From Rhodoferax saidenbachensis (lineage in GTDB: Bacteria; Pseudomonadota; Gammaproteobacteria; Burkholderiales; Burkholderiaceae_C), in the NCBI RefSeq assembly GCF_001955715.1, contig NZ_CP019239.1:3286001-3350000 (forward strand): a DNA stretch of 64,000 nt, given 5' to 3'. Below, one piece after another: positions 17,934-26,648 of this stretch. A model generated the notes under the pieces. That model was not told the origin of the DNA. It did no database searches and was given only the letters and a program-made list of their open reading frames with translations. The first letter of the stretch is position 1; each line of letters opens with the position of its first letter. The position numbers and the translations under genes were made by a program.

Positions 17934-20504
17934 ATGGACGTTTCTCGCATTCGGGCCCTGCGCGGGCCCAACCTCTGGAGTCACCACACCGCCATCCAAT
18001 CCGTGGTGTCGTGTACTGCAGCAGAAAGCAATATCGGCCAGTTGGCGGGTTTTGAGACCCGGCTGCGCGCACGTTTCCCCGAAATCAGCCTGCTCCAGCC
18101 CACTGGCCACGATGACTCCGTGTCCATGGCCCGCGTACTGGAGCTGGCTGCGTTGGGGCTACAGGCCCAGGCAGGCTGCCCTGTGACCTTCAGTTGCACC
18201 ACACCCACGGTGGATGCCCATGTCTACCAGGTCGTTGTAGAGTACAGCGAAGAAGAGGTGGGGCGCCTGGCCATGGAGCTGGCACAGGCCCTGTGCCAGG
18301 CTGCGCTCGACGACACCCCGTTTGACCTGACGGATGCGCTGACACAGTTGCGCGGTCTGGACGAAGACGTGCGCCTGGGGCCCAGCACCGGTTGCATTGT
18401 GGATGCAGCGGTCGTGCGCGGCATTCCCTACAGCCGGATGACCGAAGGCAGCATGGTGCGCTTCGGCTGGGGCAGCAAGCAGCGCCGCATCCAGGCCGCC
18501 GAGATTGACGCCACCAGCGCGATTGCCGAGGCCATCGCGCAGGACAAGGAACTCACCAAAAAGTTGCTGGCCGCTGCGGGCGTTCCGGTGCCCATGGGTC
18601 GCTCCGTGGCAGACGCCGAAGACGCCTGGAAGGCCGCCTGCGAAGTGGGCCTGCCGGTAGTGGTCAAACCACTGGACGGCAACCAGGGCAAGGGCATCAC
18701 GGTCAACATCAACACCCGCGAACAGGTGTTTGCAGCGTATGCCGTCGCCACCCAATTCCGCGACACCATTCTGGTGGAGCGTTACGTGCCTGGCAATGAT
18801 TTCCGCCTGCTGGTGGTGGGTGACAAACTGGTGGCAGCCGCACGCCGCGATCCCCCCAAAGTGGTGGGCGATGGCGTCCATACCGTCACACAGTTGATGG
18901 AGCAGGTCAATCTGGACCCGCGCCGCGGCTCTGGCCACTCGACCTCACTGACCAAGATGCGCATCGACGATATCGCGCGCGCCTGCCTCAAGGACCAGGG
19001 CTTCAGCCCCGACTCCATCCCCGAGAAAGGCCAGCGCGTCAACCTGCGCAACAACGCCAACCTGTCCACCGGAGGCTCTGCCACCGATGTGACCGACGAT
19101 GTGCATCCGGATGTCGCGGCCCGTGCCGTGGCAGCGGCCCACATGGTGGGCCTGGATATTTGTGGTGTCGATCTGGTGTGTGACAGCATCCTGCGCCCCA
19201 TTGAAGAACAAGGCGGCGGGATTGTGGAAGTCAACGCCGCACCGGGCCTGCGCATGCACCTCACACCCTCGTTTGGCAAGGGCCGCGCGGTGGGCGAGGC
19301 CATCGTCTCTACGCTGTTCAAAGAAGGCCAGAACGGCCGCATTCCCGTGGTGGCCGTCACCGGCACCAATGGCAAGACCACCACCGTGCGCCTGATCTCG
19401 CACCTGCTGGCCACCAACAACATATGTGTGGGCATGACCAACACCGACGGCGTGTATGTGGGCGGCAACGTCATCGATACCGGAGACTGCAGCGGCCCCA
19501 AGAGCGCGCGCAGCGTGCTGCTGCACCCCGACGTGGACGCAGCCGTACTGGAGACCGCGCGTGGCGGCGTGCTGCGCGAAGGCCTGGCCTTTGACCGCTG
19601 CGATGTGGCCGTCGTCACCAACGTGGGCAGCGGCGACCACCTGGGGCTGAACTACATCACCACGGTCAACGAGCTGGCCGTGCTCAAGCGCGTGATCGTG
19701 CAAAACGTGGCGCCCACCGGCACCGCCGTGCTCAACGCGGTGGACCCCAACGTGGCCATCATGGCCAGCAAATGCAAAGGTGCGGTCACCTTCTTCGCGC
19801 TCGACAAATTCCACCCCGTGATGGCCACGCACCGTGCCCAAGGCAACGCCGTGGTTTATGTGGAAGACGGCAACCTGGTCGCAGCCCGCGGAGAGTTGAC
19901 GCACCGCATTGCACTGGCAGACATTCCCATCACAATGGGGGGCGCCATCGGCTTCCAGGTCGAAAACGTCATGGCCTCCGTGGCGGCTGTCTGGGCGCTG
20001 GGTGTGGACTGGACCACGGTGCGCCGCGGCCTGGCCACGTTCTCCAACGACAACGACAACGCCGCCGGCCGCTTCAACCTGTTCAAGTACCGCGGCGCCA
20101 CCATCATTGCCGACTACGGTCACAACCCGGACGCCATGCTGGCCCTGGTCCAGGCTGTGGAGGCCATGCCTGCCACACGCCGCTCGGTGGTCATCAGCGG
20201 CGCCGGTGACCGGCGCGATCAGGACATCCGCCAGCAGACGGAGATCTTGGGTGATGCGTTTGACGAAGTGGTTCTGTTTGAAGACCAGTGCCAGCGGGGG
20301 CGCAAGGATGGTGAAGTGATTGCGCTGTTGCGCGAGGGACTGGCCAAGGCGCAGCGAACCAAGCAGACGGCGGAAATCTATGGCGAGTTTTTGGCCATTG
20401 ATACGGCTATGGACAAGTTGCAGGAAGGTGAGTTGTGTCTCATTCTGGTGGACCAGGTGGCTGAGGCGTTGGCGCATATTGCTGCCAAGGTGGCTAAGGG
20501 CTGA
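17934..20504 (+). CDS. cphA: Cyanophycin synthetase
   Basis: Builds the storage polymer multi-L-arginyl-poly-L-aspartate without ribosomes, adding Asp in its ATP-grasp domain and Arg in its Mur-ligase domain. The 856-residue product has family length. Visible blocks are RIRALRGPNLWS at the N-terminus, AQDKELTKKLL, VVKPLDGNQGKGITV, ERYVPGNDFRLLVVG and EVNAAPGLRMHL for ATP-grasp, then the intact P-loop GTNGKTTTVRLI (from Gly477), LETARGGVLREGLAFD, and the C-terminal lobe DYGHNPDAM with SGAGDRRDQD. It follows the degenerate paralogue, and both are probably one transcript. Cyanophycinase is not in the window. Confidence 0.95.
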   Translation: MDVSRIRALRGPNLWSHHTAIQSVVSCTAAESNIGQLAGFETRLRARFPEISLLQPTGHDDSVSMARVLELAALGLQAQAGCPVTFSCTTPTVDAHVYQVVVEYSEEEVGRLAMELAQALCQAALDDTPFDLTDALTQLRGLDEDVRLGPSTGCIVDAAVVRGIPYSRMTEGSMVRFGWGSKQRRIQAAEIDATSAIAEAIAQDKELTKKLLAAAGVPVPMGRSVADAEDAWKAACEVGLPVVVKPLDGNQGKGITVNINTREQVFAAYAVATQFRDTILVERYVPGNDFRLLVVGDKLVAAARRDPPKVVGDGVHTVTQLMEQVNLDPRRGSGHSTSLTKMRIDDIARACLKDQGFSPDSIPEKGQRVNLRNNANLSTGGSATDVTDDVHPDVAARAVAAAHMVGLDICGVDLVCDSILRPIEEQGGGIVEVNAAPGLRMHLTPSFGKGRAVGEAIVSTLFKEGQNGRIPVVAVTGTNGKTTTVRLISHLLATNNICVGMTNTDGVYVGGNVIDTGDCSGPKSARSVLLHPDVDAAVLETARGGVLREGLAFDRCDVAVVTNVGSGDHLGLNYITTVNELAVLKRVIVQNVAPTGTAVLNAVDPNVAIMASKCKGAVTFFALDKFHPVMATHRAQGNAVVYVEDGNLVAARGELTHRIALADIPITMGGAIGFQVENVMASVAAVWALGVDWTTVRRGLATFSNDNDNAAGRFNLFKYRGATIIADYGHNPDAMLALVQAVEAMPATRRSVVISGAGDRRDQDIRQQTEILGDAFDEVVLFEDQCQRGRKDGEVIALLREGLAKAQRTKQTAEIYGEFLAIDTAMDKLQEGELCLILVDQVAEALAHIAAKVAKG

Positions 20505-20553
20505 AGCGGTTTTCCGCATCTTGCTTCGGCTGGATGATTTGCATTTTTAGCAA

Positions 20554-20571
20554 GCCGGGTTTCGGCCCGGC
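20554..20571 (+). terminator. Possible weak terminator hairpin after cphA
   Basis: GCCGGG (20554-20559) pairs with CCCGGC (20566-20571) over a six-base loop, 50 bp after the cphA stop. No T-tract follows, so an intrinsic terminator is doubtful. It borders the non-coding element at 20580. Confidence 0.3.
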
Positions 20572-20579
20572 GGCCGCCT

Positions 20580-21068
20580 CACTTTTCTTGCTTCGCCAAG
20601 AAAAGTAAGCAAAAGAAGGCGAGCCGGATTCGTCGGCCCTTCGCTTCGCTACGGGCACGCTGCGTTGCTCGGTTTGGGCGGGGTCTGGCTCGAACTCGCC
20701 TGCGGCTCAAACAATCGCCAGCCCTGATCCGCCCAAACCTGCGCTACTCGCCTCCTCATTACGGCGCTACCGCCAATCCAACAGCCGGATAGCAAATACC
20801 GAACTTCGTCCGCGCTGCGCGCGGACGGGTATTCATCTCGCTGGGCCGAGCGTAGCGATGGCCCGTAAGTCGCCCTAATCCCTTCTGGCTGCGCCGAGGA
20901 GCGCAGAAGGCGGTGGATCAAGGGGCGTGCATGTTTGAGCGAAGCGAGTTTGCACGCACTCCACCGGCTTCGAGCACCACAGGTTGCCCGCAGCGCAGCG
21001 GAGGGTCGCAGACAGTAGGGTCGCCTTTCTTTTGGTGACTTTTCTTTGGCGAAGCAAAGAAAAGTTAC
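20580..21068. repeat. Non-coding element of about 490 bp with imperfect inverted ends
   Basis: The left end (20580-20621, ACTTTTCTTGCTTCGCCAAG onward) and the right end (21022-21067) are inverted copies of about 42-46 bp with small differences. Between them lie many short palindromes, the clearest being CGTCCGCGC / GCGCGGACG at 20807-20827. Reading frames through it are short, repetitive and Arg/Ser-rich, with no recognisable protein. Related TTTTCTT...GCCAAGAAAAG end sequences are common between genes in beta- and gammaproteobacteria. It accounts for most of the 625-bp gap between the convergent cphA and gpsA; I see no gene in that gap. Confidence 0.75.
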
Positions 21069-21130
21069 TGCGCTGTCGGGCGCATGTCCCGACCTGCAAA
21101 GCAAGAAACGATATTCGAAAAACGAAAGGC

Positions 21131-22147
21131 TTAAGCGCCTTCGCTCGCAGGGCCACGCCCCATCAACGCAGCCACCGCCTGCCCAGGCGCAATCCGCCCA
21201 TCCAGCAGATCCACCACGCTCTGCGCAATCGGCATGTCCACACCCAAACTCAGAGCACGCTGCACGACCGTACGCGCACAGTAAACGCCCTCAGCAACAT
21301 GCCCCAGCTCATCCACAGCCTGCTGCAAAGTCTTGCCCTGCGCCAGCGCCAGACCCACCTTGCGATTACGCGAAAGATCACCGGTAGCCGTAAGCACCAG
21401 ATCACCCAGACCCGAGAGCCCCATAAAAGTCTCGGCGCGAGCGCCGAGCACCAAACCAAGACGCGTCATCTCCGCCAAACCACGGGTAATCAAGGCAGCA
21501 CGGGCGTTGAGGCCCAAATGCAAGCCATCACACAAACCCGTAGCAATGGCCAGCACGTTTTTGACGGCACCGCCCACTTCCACGCCCACCACATCTTCAT
21601 TGGCGTAAACACGCAGACTGGCGCTGTGAAAAGCATGGACCAAAGCGTCGCGCACCGATGCGTGGGCGCTGGCCGCCACAAGGGCTGTGGGCTGGCCCTG
21701 GGCGACTTCCTGGGCAAAGCTGGGACCGCTGAGCACACCGGCCAGCAGACCGGGTGCCACCTGGGCCTGCACCTCGTGGCCCATCAGACCGGGCAGGCTG
21801 CCCTGGCTGGCCTCAAAACCCTTGCACAACCAGGCCACAGGCACGCTGCTGCCCTGCAACCGGGCCAGCAGGCCGCGCAAACCGGCCATGGGCGAAGCCA
21901 CGATGACGAGGTCGTGTTGCGCAACCAGCGCGGGCAACCCCTTCAGCGGGCTGTCATTCAATTGAAGCTTGGACGGCAACGCCACGCCGGGCAGGTAGCG
22001 CTTGTTCTCGCGCTGCTGCGCCATGGCCTGCAGTTGCTGCGCATCACGCGCCCACAGGGTCACGGCATGCTGCGCCCTGGGGTTGCTGCTGGCACTGACG
22101 GCCAGCGCAGAGCCCCAGGCTCCGGCTCCAAGCACTATGATTTTCAT
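21131..22147 (-). CDS. gpsA: Glycerol-3-phosphate dehydrogenase [NAD(P)+]
   Basis: Reduces dihydroxyacetone phosphate to sn-glycerol-3-phosphate for phospholipid synthesis. The 338-residue product shows the N-terminal Rossmann motif [12 protein letters not shown], the LWARD block, KGFE, the [10 protein letters not shown] substrate motif, [14 protein letters not shown] with the catalytic lysine, and [14 protein letters not shown]. It is the last gene of the rhodanese-grxC-secB-gpsA row. The start codon sits inside a copy of the dispersed repeat (AGCTATGAAAATCATAG), with no Shine-Dalgarno sequence in the preceding 20 bases. It converges on cphA. Confidence 0.96.
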   Translation of the reverse strand: MKIIVLGAGAWGSALAVSASSNPRAQHAVTLWARDAQQLQAMAQQRENKRYLPGVALPSKLQLNDSPLKGLPALVAQHDLVIVASPMAGLRGLLARLQGSSVPVAWLCKGFEASQGSLPGLMGHEVQAQVAPGLLAGVLSGPSFAQEVAQGQPTALVAASAHASVRDALVHAFHSASLRVYANEDVVGVEVGGAVKNVLAIATGLCDGLHLGLNARAALITRGLAEMTRLGLVLGARAETFMGLSGLGDLVLTATGDLSRNRKVGLALAQGKTLQQAVDELGHVAEGVYCARTVVQRALSLGVDMPIAQSVVDLLDGRIAPGQAVAALMGRGPASEGA

Positions 22148-22190
22148 AGCTGCTTGCGCATGGTGTATGCGGGCTAGAGGCCTAAAAGGC
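22141..22190 (-). repeat. Dispersed repeat (copy 2) overlapping the gpsA start codon
   Basis: Plus-strand sequence shows CATAGCTGCTTGCGCATG, then GCGGGCTAGAGGCCTAAAAG. Read toward gpsA, the TAGC end overlaps the first codons of the gene, including the ATG at 22147. It fills the whole 50-bp secB-gpsA gap. Confidence 0.85.
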
Positions 22191-22197
22191 TTGAAAT

Positions 22198-22653
22198 TTA
22201 CTGGGGCAGGCTACCGGCGGGTGCGCCAGCCGCATCCGCCTGCTGCTGCTCGTACATGGCCTGGAAGTTGATTTCCGACAGGTGCACGGGCGGGAAGCCG
22301 CCGCGCTGGATCAGGTCGGCCACATTGCCGCGCAGGTAGGGGTAGACGATCTGCGGGCAGGCAATACCCATGATCTGGCTGAGTTGCTCTTCTGGGAGGT
22401 TGCGGATTTCGAAAATGCCGGCCTGTTTGGCTTCCACCAAAAACACGGTCTTGTCGCCAATCTTGGTCTGCACTGTGGCGGTCACGCTGACTTCAAAAAT
22501 ACCTTCGGCCACAGGAGTGGCTTCCACACCCAACTGGATGTCTACCGCGGGCTGTTCCTGCTCCAGCAGGATGGCGGGGGAATTGGGCTGCTCCAGCGAA
22601 GCCTCTTTCAGGTACACGCGCTGAATCTGGAATACGGGCTCTTGGTCTGCCAT
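22198..22653 (-). CDS. secB: Protein-export chaperone SecB
   Basis: Tetrameric chaperone that keeps preproteins unfolded and hands them to SecA. The 151-residue product starts at the ATG at 22653 ([20 protein letters not shown]); the frame extends to a TTG at 22668, less likely. Family features include [12 protein letters not shown], the [19 protein letters not shown] strands, [13 protein letters not shown] and [16 protein letters not shown], plus a C-terminal [13 protein letters not shown]. It lies between grxC and gpsA, behind a hairpin that may give it separate transcript levels. Confidence 0.95.
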   Translation of the reverse strand: MADQEPVFQIQRVYLKEASLEQPNSPAILLEQEQPAVDIQLGVEATPVAEGIFEVSVTATVQTKIGDKTVFLVEAKQAGIFEIRNLPEEQLSQIMGIACPQIVYPYLRGNVADLIQRGGFPPVHLSEINFQAMYEQQQADAAGAPAGSLPQ

Positions 22654-22663
22654 GGGAAAGTCT

Positions 22664-22707
22664 TTCAAAAGAATGAGAAAGCCCGCCGAAACTCGGTCTG
22701 GCGGGCT
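22664..22707 (-). terminator. Hairpin with T-rich tail between grxC and secB
   Basis: AGCCCGCC (22680-22687) and GGCGGGCT (22700-22707) form a perfect 8-bp stem with a 12-nt loop. On the minus strand it is followed by TTTCTCATTCTTTT, a broken U-tract. It lies after grxC and before secB, so it may partly terminate the upstream transcript. Confidence 0.6.
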
Positions 22708-22750
22708 GAAAACGGATAAGCGTCTGGGTGAATTATCTCAGGCCGCCAGC

Positions 22751-23011
22751 TCAGGCAGCATTCAGCAACGGCAGCAAGCCGCCCTGCCCGTCCAGCGCCA
22801 TCAGGTCGTCACAGCCGCCCACGTGGGTGCTGCCAATGAAAATCTGTGGCACGGTGCGCCGGCCGGTGATTTCCATCATCTTCATGCGCTCATCGGGGTT
22901 GGCATCGACACGAATTTCTTCGATCTGCTCCACCCCTTTGGATTGGAGAACACGCTTGGCCTGCACGCAGTAAGGGCAGACGGCGGTGGTATACATCTTG
23001 ACGGCTTGCAT
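22751..23011 (-). CDS. grxC: Glutaredoxin 3
   Basis: A small glutathione-dependent thiol-disulfide oxidoreductase of 86 residues (ATG at 23011; a GTG at 23020 would add three). The redox motif CPYC is at residues 12-15, followed by the GRRTVPQIFIG cis-proline loop and the GGCDDL glutathione-binding block, all standard for monothiol-competent dithiol Grx. It lies 20 bp after the rhodanese gene and before secB, a common betaproteobacterial order. Confidence 0.94.
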   Translation of the reverse strand: MQAVKMYTTAVCPYCVQAKRVLQSKGVEQIEEIRVDANPDERMKMMEITGRRTVPQIFIGSTHVGGCDDLMALDGQGGLLPLLNAA

Positions 23012-23031
23012 AGGACTCACTTGGGGGAATA

Positions 23032-23439
23032 TCAGGCTTTTTCAACCGGCAGGTTGGCGCTCTTCCAGGCGTTCAGGCCACCGGCCAGCGATTGGGCTTG
23101 CTCATAACCGAGTTTTTTGGCGGCGAGCACGGCGCGCGCCGAGCGGGCGCCCGTGGCGCACACCAGAATCAGCGGCAGGGCCTTGTTTTTGGCCACACCA
23201 GCCAACTTGGCTTCCAGCTCGGCCAGCGGCACGTTTTTGGCGCCGCCCACATGGCCAGCGGCAAATTCAGCGGCATCACTCACATCGACCACCACGGCTT
23301 TTTCGCGGTTGATCAGCTGCACGGCAGCCGCCGGGCTCAGGCCGGTGCTGGTGGCACCACGCAACACGGGCCACAGCAGCATGCCGCCGGACGCCAGGGC
23401 AATAGAGAACAACTGCCAGTTATCGAGAATAAATTTCAC
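23032..23439 (-). CDS. Membrane-anchored rhodanese-like protein
   Basis: A single rhodanese domain behind an N-terminal membrane anchor (WQLFSIALASGGMLLWPVL, residues 8-26), 135 residues in all. The persulfide-carrying cysteine is Cys94 in LVCATGARSARA. The start is taken at a GTG at 23439, which has AAGGA six bases upstream and removes a nonconserved 32-residue extension. The domain probably faces the periplasm or membrane surface. It heads the grxC-secB-gpsA row and is divergent from gpmA across about 100 bp. Confidence 0.88.
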   Translation of the reverse strand: MKFILDNWQLFSIALASGGMLLWPVLRGATSTGLSPAAAVQLINREKAVVVDVSDAAEFAAGHVGGAKNVPLAELEAKLAGVAKNKALPLILVCATGARSARAVLAAKKLGYEQAQSLAGGLNAWKSANLPVEKA

Positions 23440-23540
23440 TTTTTTCCTTGTTGGGTAAAGAGGCGCAACCCGGCATTTTAGAATGATGCCCTGTTGCCCA
23501 CCCCGGACCCGGGCGCTATTCCCGCATAAAACCACCCGCC

Positions 23541-24284
23541 ATGTACAAACTTGTTCTCGTTCGCCACGGCGAATCCACCTGGAATCTCGAAAACCGCTTC
23601 ACCGGCTGGACCGACGTGGACCTGACGCCCACCGGCGTGGAACAGGCCAAAAACGCCGGCAGGCTGCTCAAGGCCGAAGGCTACGAGTTCGACGTGGCCT
23701 ACACCAGCGTACTCAAGCGTGCCACCCGTACCCTGTGGCACTGCCTGGACGAAATGGACCGCACCTGGCTGCCCGTGGTGCACAGCTGGCGCCTGAACGA
23801 GCGCCACTACGGCGCCCTGCAGGGCCTGAACAAAGCAGACATGGCCAAACAGTACGGCGACGCCCAGGTGCTGGTGTGGCGCCGCAGCTACGACACGCCG
23901 CCACCCGCGCTGGAAGCCACCGACGTGCGCAGCGAACGCGCGGACATCCGCTACGCCAAGCTCCAGCCGGACCAGATCCCGCTGACCGAGTGCCTCAAAG
24001 ACACTGTGGCCCGCGTCATGCCGTTCTGGAACGAGGCCATGGCGCCCGCCATCCAGGCCGGCAAACGGATCGTCGTGGCCGCCCACGGCAATTCGATCCG
24101 CGCGCTGATCAAGTACCTGGACAACATCTCCGACGACGACATCGTGGGGGTGAACATCCCCAACGGCATCCCGCTGGTCTATGAGCTGGACGCCGACCTC
24201 AAGCCGATCCGCCACTACTACCTGGGCGACGCCGAAGCCGCAGCCAAGGCCGCAGCCGCTGTGGCCTCCCAAGGCAAAGCTTGA
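23541..24284 (+). CDS. gpmA: 2,3-Bisphosphoglycerate-dependent phosphoglycerate mutase
   Basis: Interconverts 3- and 2-phosphoglycerate in glycolysis through a phosphohistidine. The 247-residue product has [10 protein letters not shown] with the catalytic His9, [40 protein letters not shown] and the second histidine in [12 protein letters not shown]. The Ala-rich C-terminus is not conserved. It is the first of a plus-strand row with ctpA and the MoeB-like gene. Confidence 0.97.
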   Translation: MYKLVLVRHGESTWNLENRFTGWTDVDLTPTGVEQAKNAGRLLKAEGYEFDVAYTSVLKRATRTLWHCLDEMDRTWLPVVHSWRLNERHYGALQGLNKADMAKQYGDAQVLVWRRSYDTPPPALEATDVRSERADIRYAKLQPDQIPLTECLKDTVARVMPFWNEAMAPAIQAGKRIVVAAHGNSIRALIKYLDNISDDDIVGVNIPNGIPLVYELDADLKPIRHYYLGDAEAAAKAAAAVASQGKA

Positions 24285-24391
24285 GTAAAGACCGCTACTA
24301 ACGGCGGAACAGACCCCAATATTCCCGAAGATGGGAACTGGATGCCAGGGGCTGCGTCCAAGGTGTATATTGAAGCGAGACAGGAATATTT

Positions 24392-25834
24392 ATGGGTCAC
24401 AAATTGAAAATTACCGGCTGGATCGCTCTGGGTGTCGTCGCCGGTGCACTGACCACCGTCTCCTTGCAGACCGTGGCACGCAACACACTGGCCCCGCTGC
24501 CGCTGGAGGAGCTGCAGCAGCTCGCCGCCGTCTTCGGCATGGTCAAGAGCGACTACGTGGAGCCGGTGGACGAGAAAAAACTCATCACCGATGCCATCTC
24601 GGGCATGGTCTCCAGCCTGGACCCCCACTCGCAGTACTTTGACAAGAAGTCCTTCAAGGAATTCAAGGAAGGCACCTCGGGCCGCTTTGTCGGCGTGGGC
24701 ATTGAAATCACCCAGGAAGACGGACTGGTCAAGGTCGTCACGCCCATCGAAGGTTCCCCCGCCTTCCGTGCCGGACTCAAGACCAATGACCTGATCACCA
24801 AGATCGACGACACCGCCGTCAAGGGGCTGTCCCTCAATGACGCGGTCAAACGCATGCGCGGCGAGCCCAACACCAAGGTATTGCTCACCATCTTTCGCAA
24901 GGATGAAAACCGCTCCTTCCCCGTGACCATCACGCGCGAAGAAATCAAACAGCAATCGGTGCGCGGCAAGATCGTGGAGCCCGGCTACGCCTGGATTCGC
25001 GTCAGCCAGTTCCAGGAACGCACGGTCGACGACTTCGCCAAGAAGGTCGACGAGATGTACAAGCAGGAGCCGCGCCTCAAGGGCCTGGTGCTGGACTTGC
25101 GCAATGACCCGGGTGGCCTGCTCAACGCGGCGGTTGCCATCTCTGCCACCTTCCTGCCCGAGAACGTGACCGTGGTCTCCACCAACGGCCAGACGCCCGA
25201 GAGCAAACAGGTGCTCAAGGCCACCCCCAGCGACTACATGGGCCGCGTTGGCTCCGATCCGCTCAAGACCATGCCTGCCGCCCTCAAGAAAATCCCGCTG
25301 ATCGTGCTGGTCAACGAAGGGTCTGCCTCGGCCAGCGAAATCGTGGCCGGTGCCCTGCAGGACCACAAACGCGCCACCATCATGGGCAGCCAGACCTTTG
25401 GCAAGGGCTCGGTGCAGACCTTCCGCCCTCTGGGACCGGATACCGGCCTGAAGATCACCACCTCGCGTTATTACACGCCCAGCGGCAAATCGATTCAGGC
25501 CAAGGGCATCGTGCCTGACGTGTGGGTAGACGAGACCGTCGAAGGCAGCCCGTTTGCCGCACTGCGCACCCGCGAAGCCGATCTGGAAAAACATCTGACC
25601 AGTGGCCAGGGCGAAGAGAAGAAAGACGCCGCCCGTGAAAAGGCCCGCGAGGAAGCCATGAAGCGCCTTGAGGAAGAATCCCGCAAGCCCGTGGCCGAGC
25701 GCAAGCCGCCCGAGTTTGGATCGGACAAGGACTTCCAGTTGGCCCAGGCCATCAACCAGCTCAAGGGCAAACCCGTGCTGGTGAGCAAGACCCTGGTGGA
25801 GCGCAAGGAAGAGAAGAAAGACAGCGACGACTAG
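24392..25834 (+). CDS. ctpA: Carboxy-terminal processing protease, S41 family
   Basis: A periplasmic serine protease of 480 residues that trims C-termini of envelope proteins. It has an N-terminal signal/anchor helix (WIALGVVAGALTTVSLQTV), a PDZ domain about residues 85-170 (GRFVGVGIEI, GSPAFRAGLKTNDLI), and the S41 core with a Ser313-Lys338 dyad in GSASASEIVAG and TFGKGSVQT. The C-terminal third is Lys/Glu-rich and charged. It lies 107 bp after gpmA and four bases before the MoeB-like gene. Confidence 0.95.
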   Translation: MGHKLKITGWIALGVVAGALTTVSLQTVARNTLAPLPLEELQQLAAVFGMVKSDYVEPVDEKKLITDAISGMVSSLDPHSQYFDKKSFKEFKEGTSGRFVGVGIEITQEDGLVKVVTPIEGSPAFRAGLKTNDLITKIDDTAVKGLSLNDAVKRMRGEPNTKVLLTIFRKDENRSFPVTITREEIKQQSVRGKIVEPGYAWIRVSQFQERTVDDFAKKVDEMYKQEPRLKGLVLDLRNDPGGLLNAAVAISATFLPENVTVVSTNGQTPESKQVLKATPSDYMGRVGSDPLKTMPAALKKIPLIVLVNEGSASASEIVAGALQDHKRATIMGSQTFGKGSVQTFRPLGPDTGLKITTSRYYTPSGKSIQAKGIVPDVWVDETVEGSPFAALRTREADLEKHLTSGQGEEKKDAAREKAREEAMKRLEEESRKPVAERKPPEFGSDKDFQLAQAINQLKGKPVLVSKTLVERKEEKKDSDD

Positions 25835-25837
25835 CCT

Positions 25838-26593
25838 ATGCAGGACGCTGAGCTGCTGCGTTACTCGCGGCACATTCTGCTCGACGACATCGGCATCGAA
25901 GGGCAGACGCGCATCCTGCAGGGCCACGCGCTGGTCATAGGTGCCGGTGGACTGGGCTCTCCGGCCGCCATGTACCTAGCCAGTTCGGGCATAGGCCATA
26001 TCACGCTGGTCGACCACGACACGGTGGACCTGACCAACCTGCAACGGCAAATCCTGCACCGCACCGACAGTGTGGGTGCGCCCAAGGTGGCATCTGCCGC
26101 GCGCACCCTGCACGACCTCAATCCCCACACCCAGGTCACCACCGTGGCCCAACGGGCCGACGCAGCGCTGCTGGAGCAACTGGTTCCGCAGGCCGATGTG
26201 GTGCTGGACTGCTGCGACAACTTCCAGACCCGCCACGCCGTGAATGCGGCCTGTGTGCGCCACGGCAAACCGCTGGTCTGGGCCGCGGCCATCCGGTTTG
26301 ACGGGCAGATCAGCGTGGTCGATCCGCGCGACGCCACCGCGCCCTGCTACGCCTGTGTATTTCCGCACAACGAAACCTTTGAAGAGACCCAGTGCTCCAC
26401 GCTGGGCGTGTTTGCGCCGCTGGTGGGCGTGATGGGCAGCCTGCAGGCAGCCGAGGCGCTCAAACTGCTGGTGGGCGTGCCCCCCTCACTGGCGGGGCGC
26501 CTGCTGCTACTGGACGGGCGCCATATGGAATGGTCCGAGATGCGTGCACCACGCCTGCCGGATTGCCTGGTGTGCGCAGGTATTGGGCATTGA
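25838..26593 (+). CDS. moeB: HesA/MoeB/ThiF family adenylyltransferase (E1-like)
   Basis: Adenylates the C-terminal glycine of a small sulfur-carrier protein (MoaD or ThiS) so that it can receive sulfur. The 251-residue product has the nucleotide-binding GAGGLGSPAAMYLAS, the DHDTVDLTNLQRQILH block, the DCCDNFQTRH motif, zinc ligands in CYAC and CLVC, and a conserved cysteine in ETQCSTLGVFAP. Whether it serves molybdopterin or thiazole synthesis cannot be told from position: neither moaD nor thiS is nearby. The gap to ctpA is 3 bp, so they are co-transcribed. Confidence 0.88.
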   Translation: MQDAELLRYSRHILLDDIGIEGQTRILQGHALVIGAGGLGSPAAMYLASSGIGHITLVDHDTVDLTNLQRQILHRTDSVGAPKVASAARTLHDLNPHTQVTTVAQRADAALLEQLVPQADVVLDCCDNFQTRHAVNAACVRHGKPLVWAAAIRFDGQISVVDPRDATAPCYACVFPHNETFEETQCSTLGVFAPLVGVMGSLQAAEALKLLVGVPPSLAGRLLLLDGRHMEWSEMRAPRLPDCLVCAGIGH

Positions 26594-26596
26594 ATG

Positions 26597-26648
26597 TGCC
26601 TCCAGCCCGCATAGAATATGCGTAAACAGCTATCAATATAAGAGCAAT
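26597..26648 (+). repeat. Dispersed repeat (copy 3) ending at the sulP start
   Basis: CCTCCAGCCCGCATAG, then ATGCGTAAACAGCTATCAAT and an AGAGCAAT end that runs straight into the ATG at 26649. It fills the gap between the MoeB-like gene and the transporter gene. The AAGAG near its end could act as a weak ribosome site. Confidence 0.8.

Noticed and set aside
20649..21156. Short frames within the inverted-end element
   Set aside because: Arg/Ser/Ala-rich translations of palindromic DNA with no family resemblance and no ribosome sites; treated as non-coding.
24218..25927. 569-codon minus-strand frame opposite ctpA
   Set aside because: Shadow of a G/C-rich gene: Gly/His/Asp-rich, no recognisable domain, while ctpA has complete catalytic motifs.
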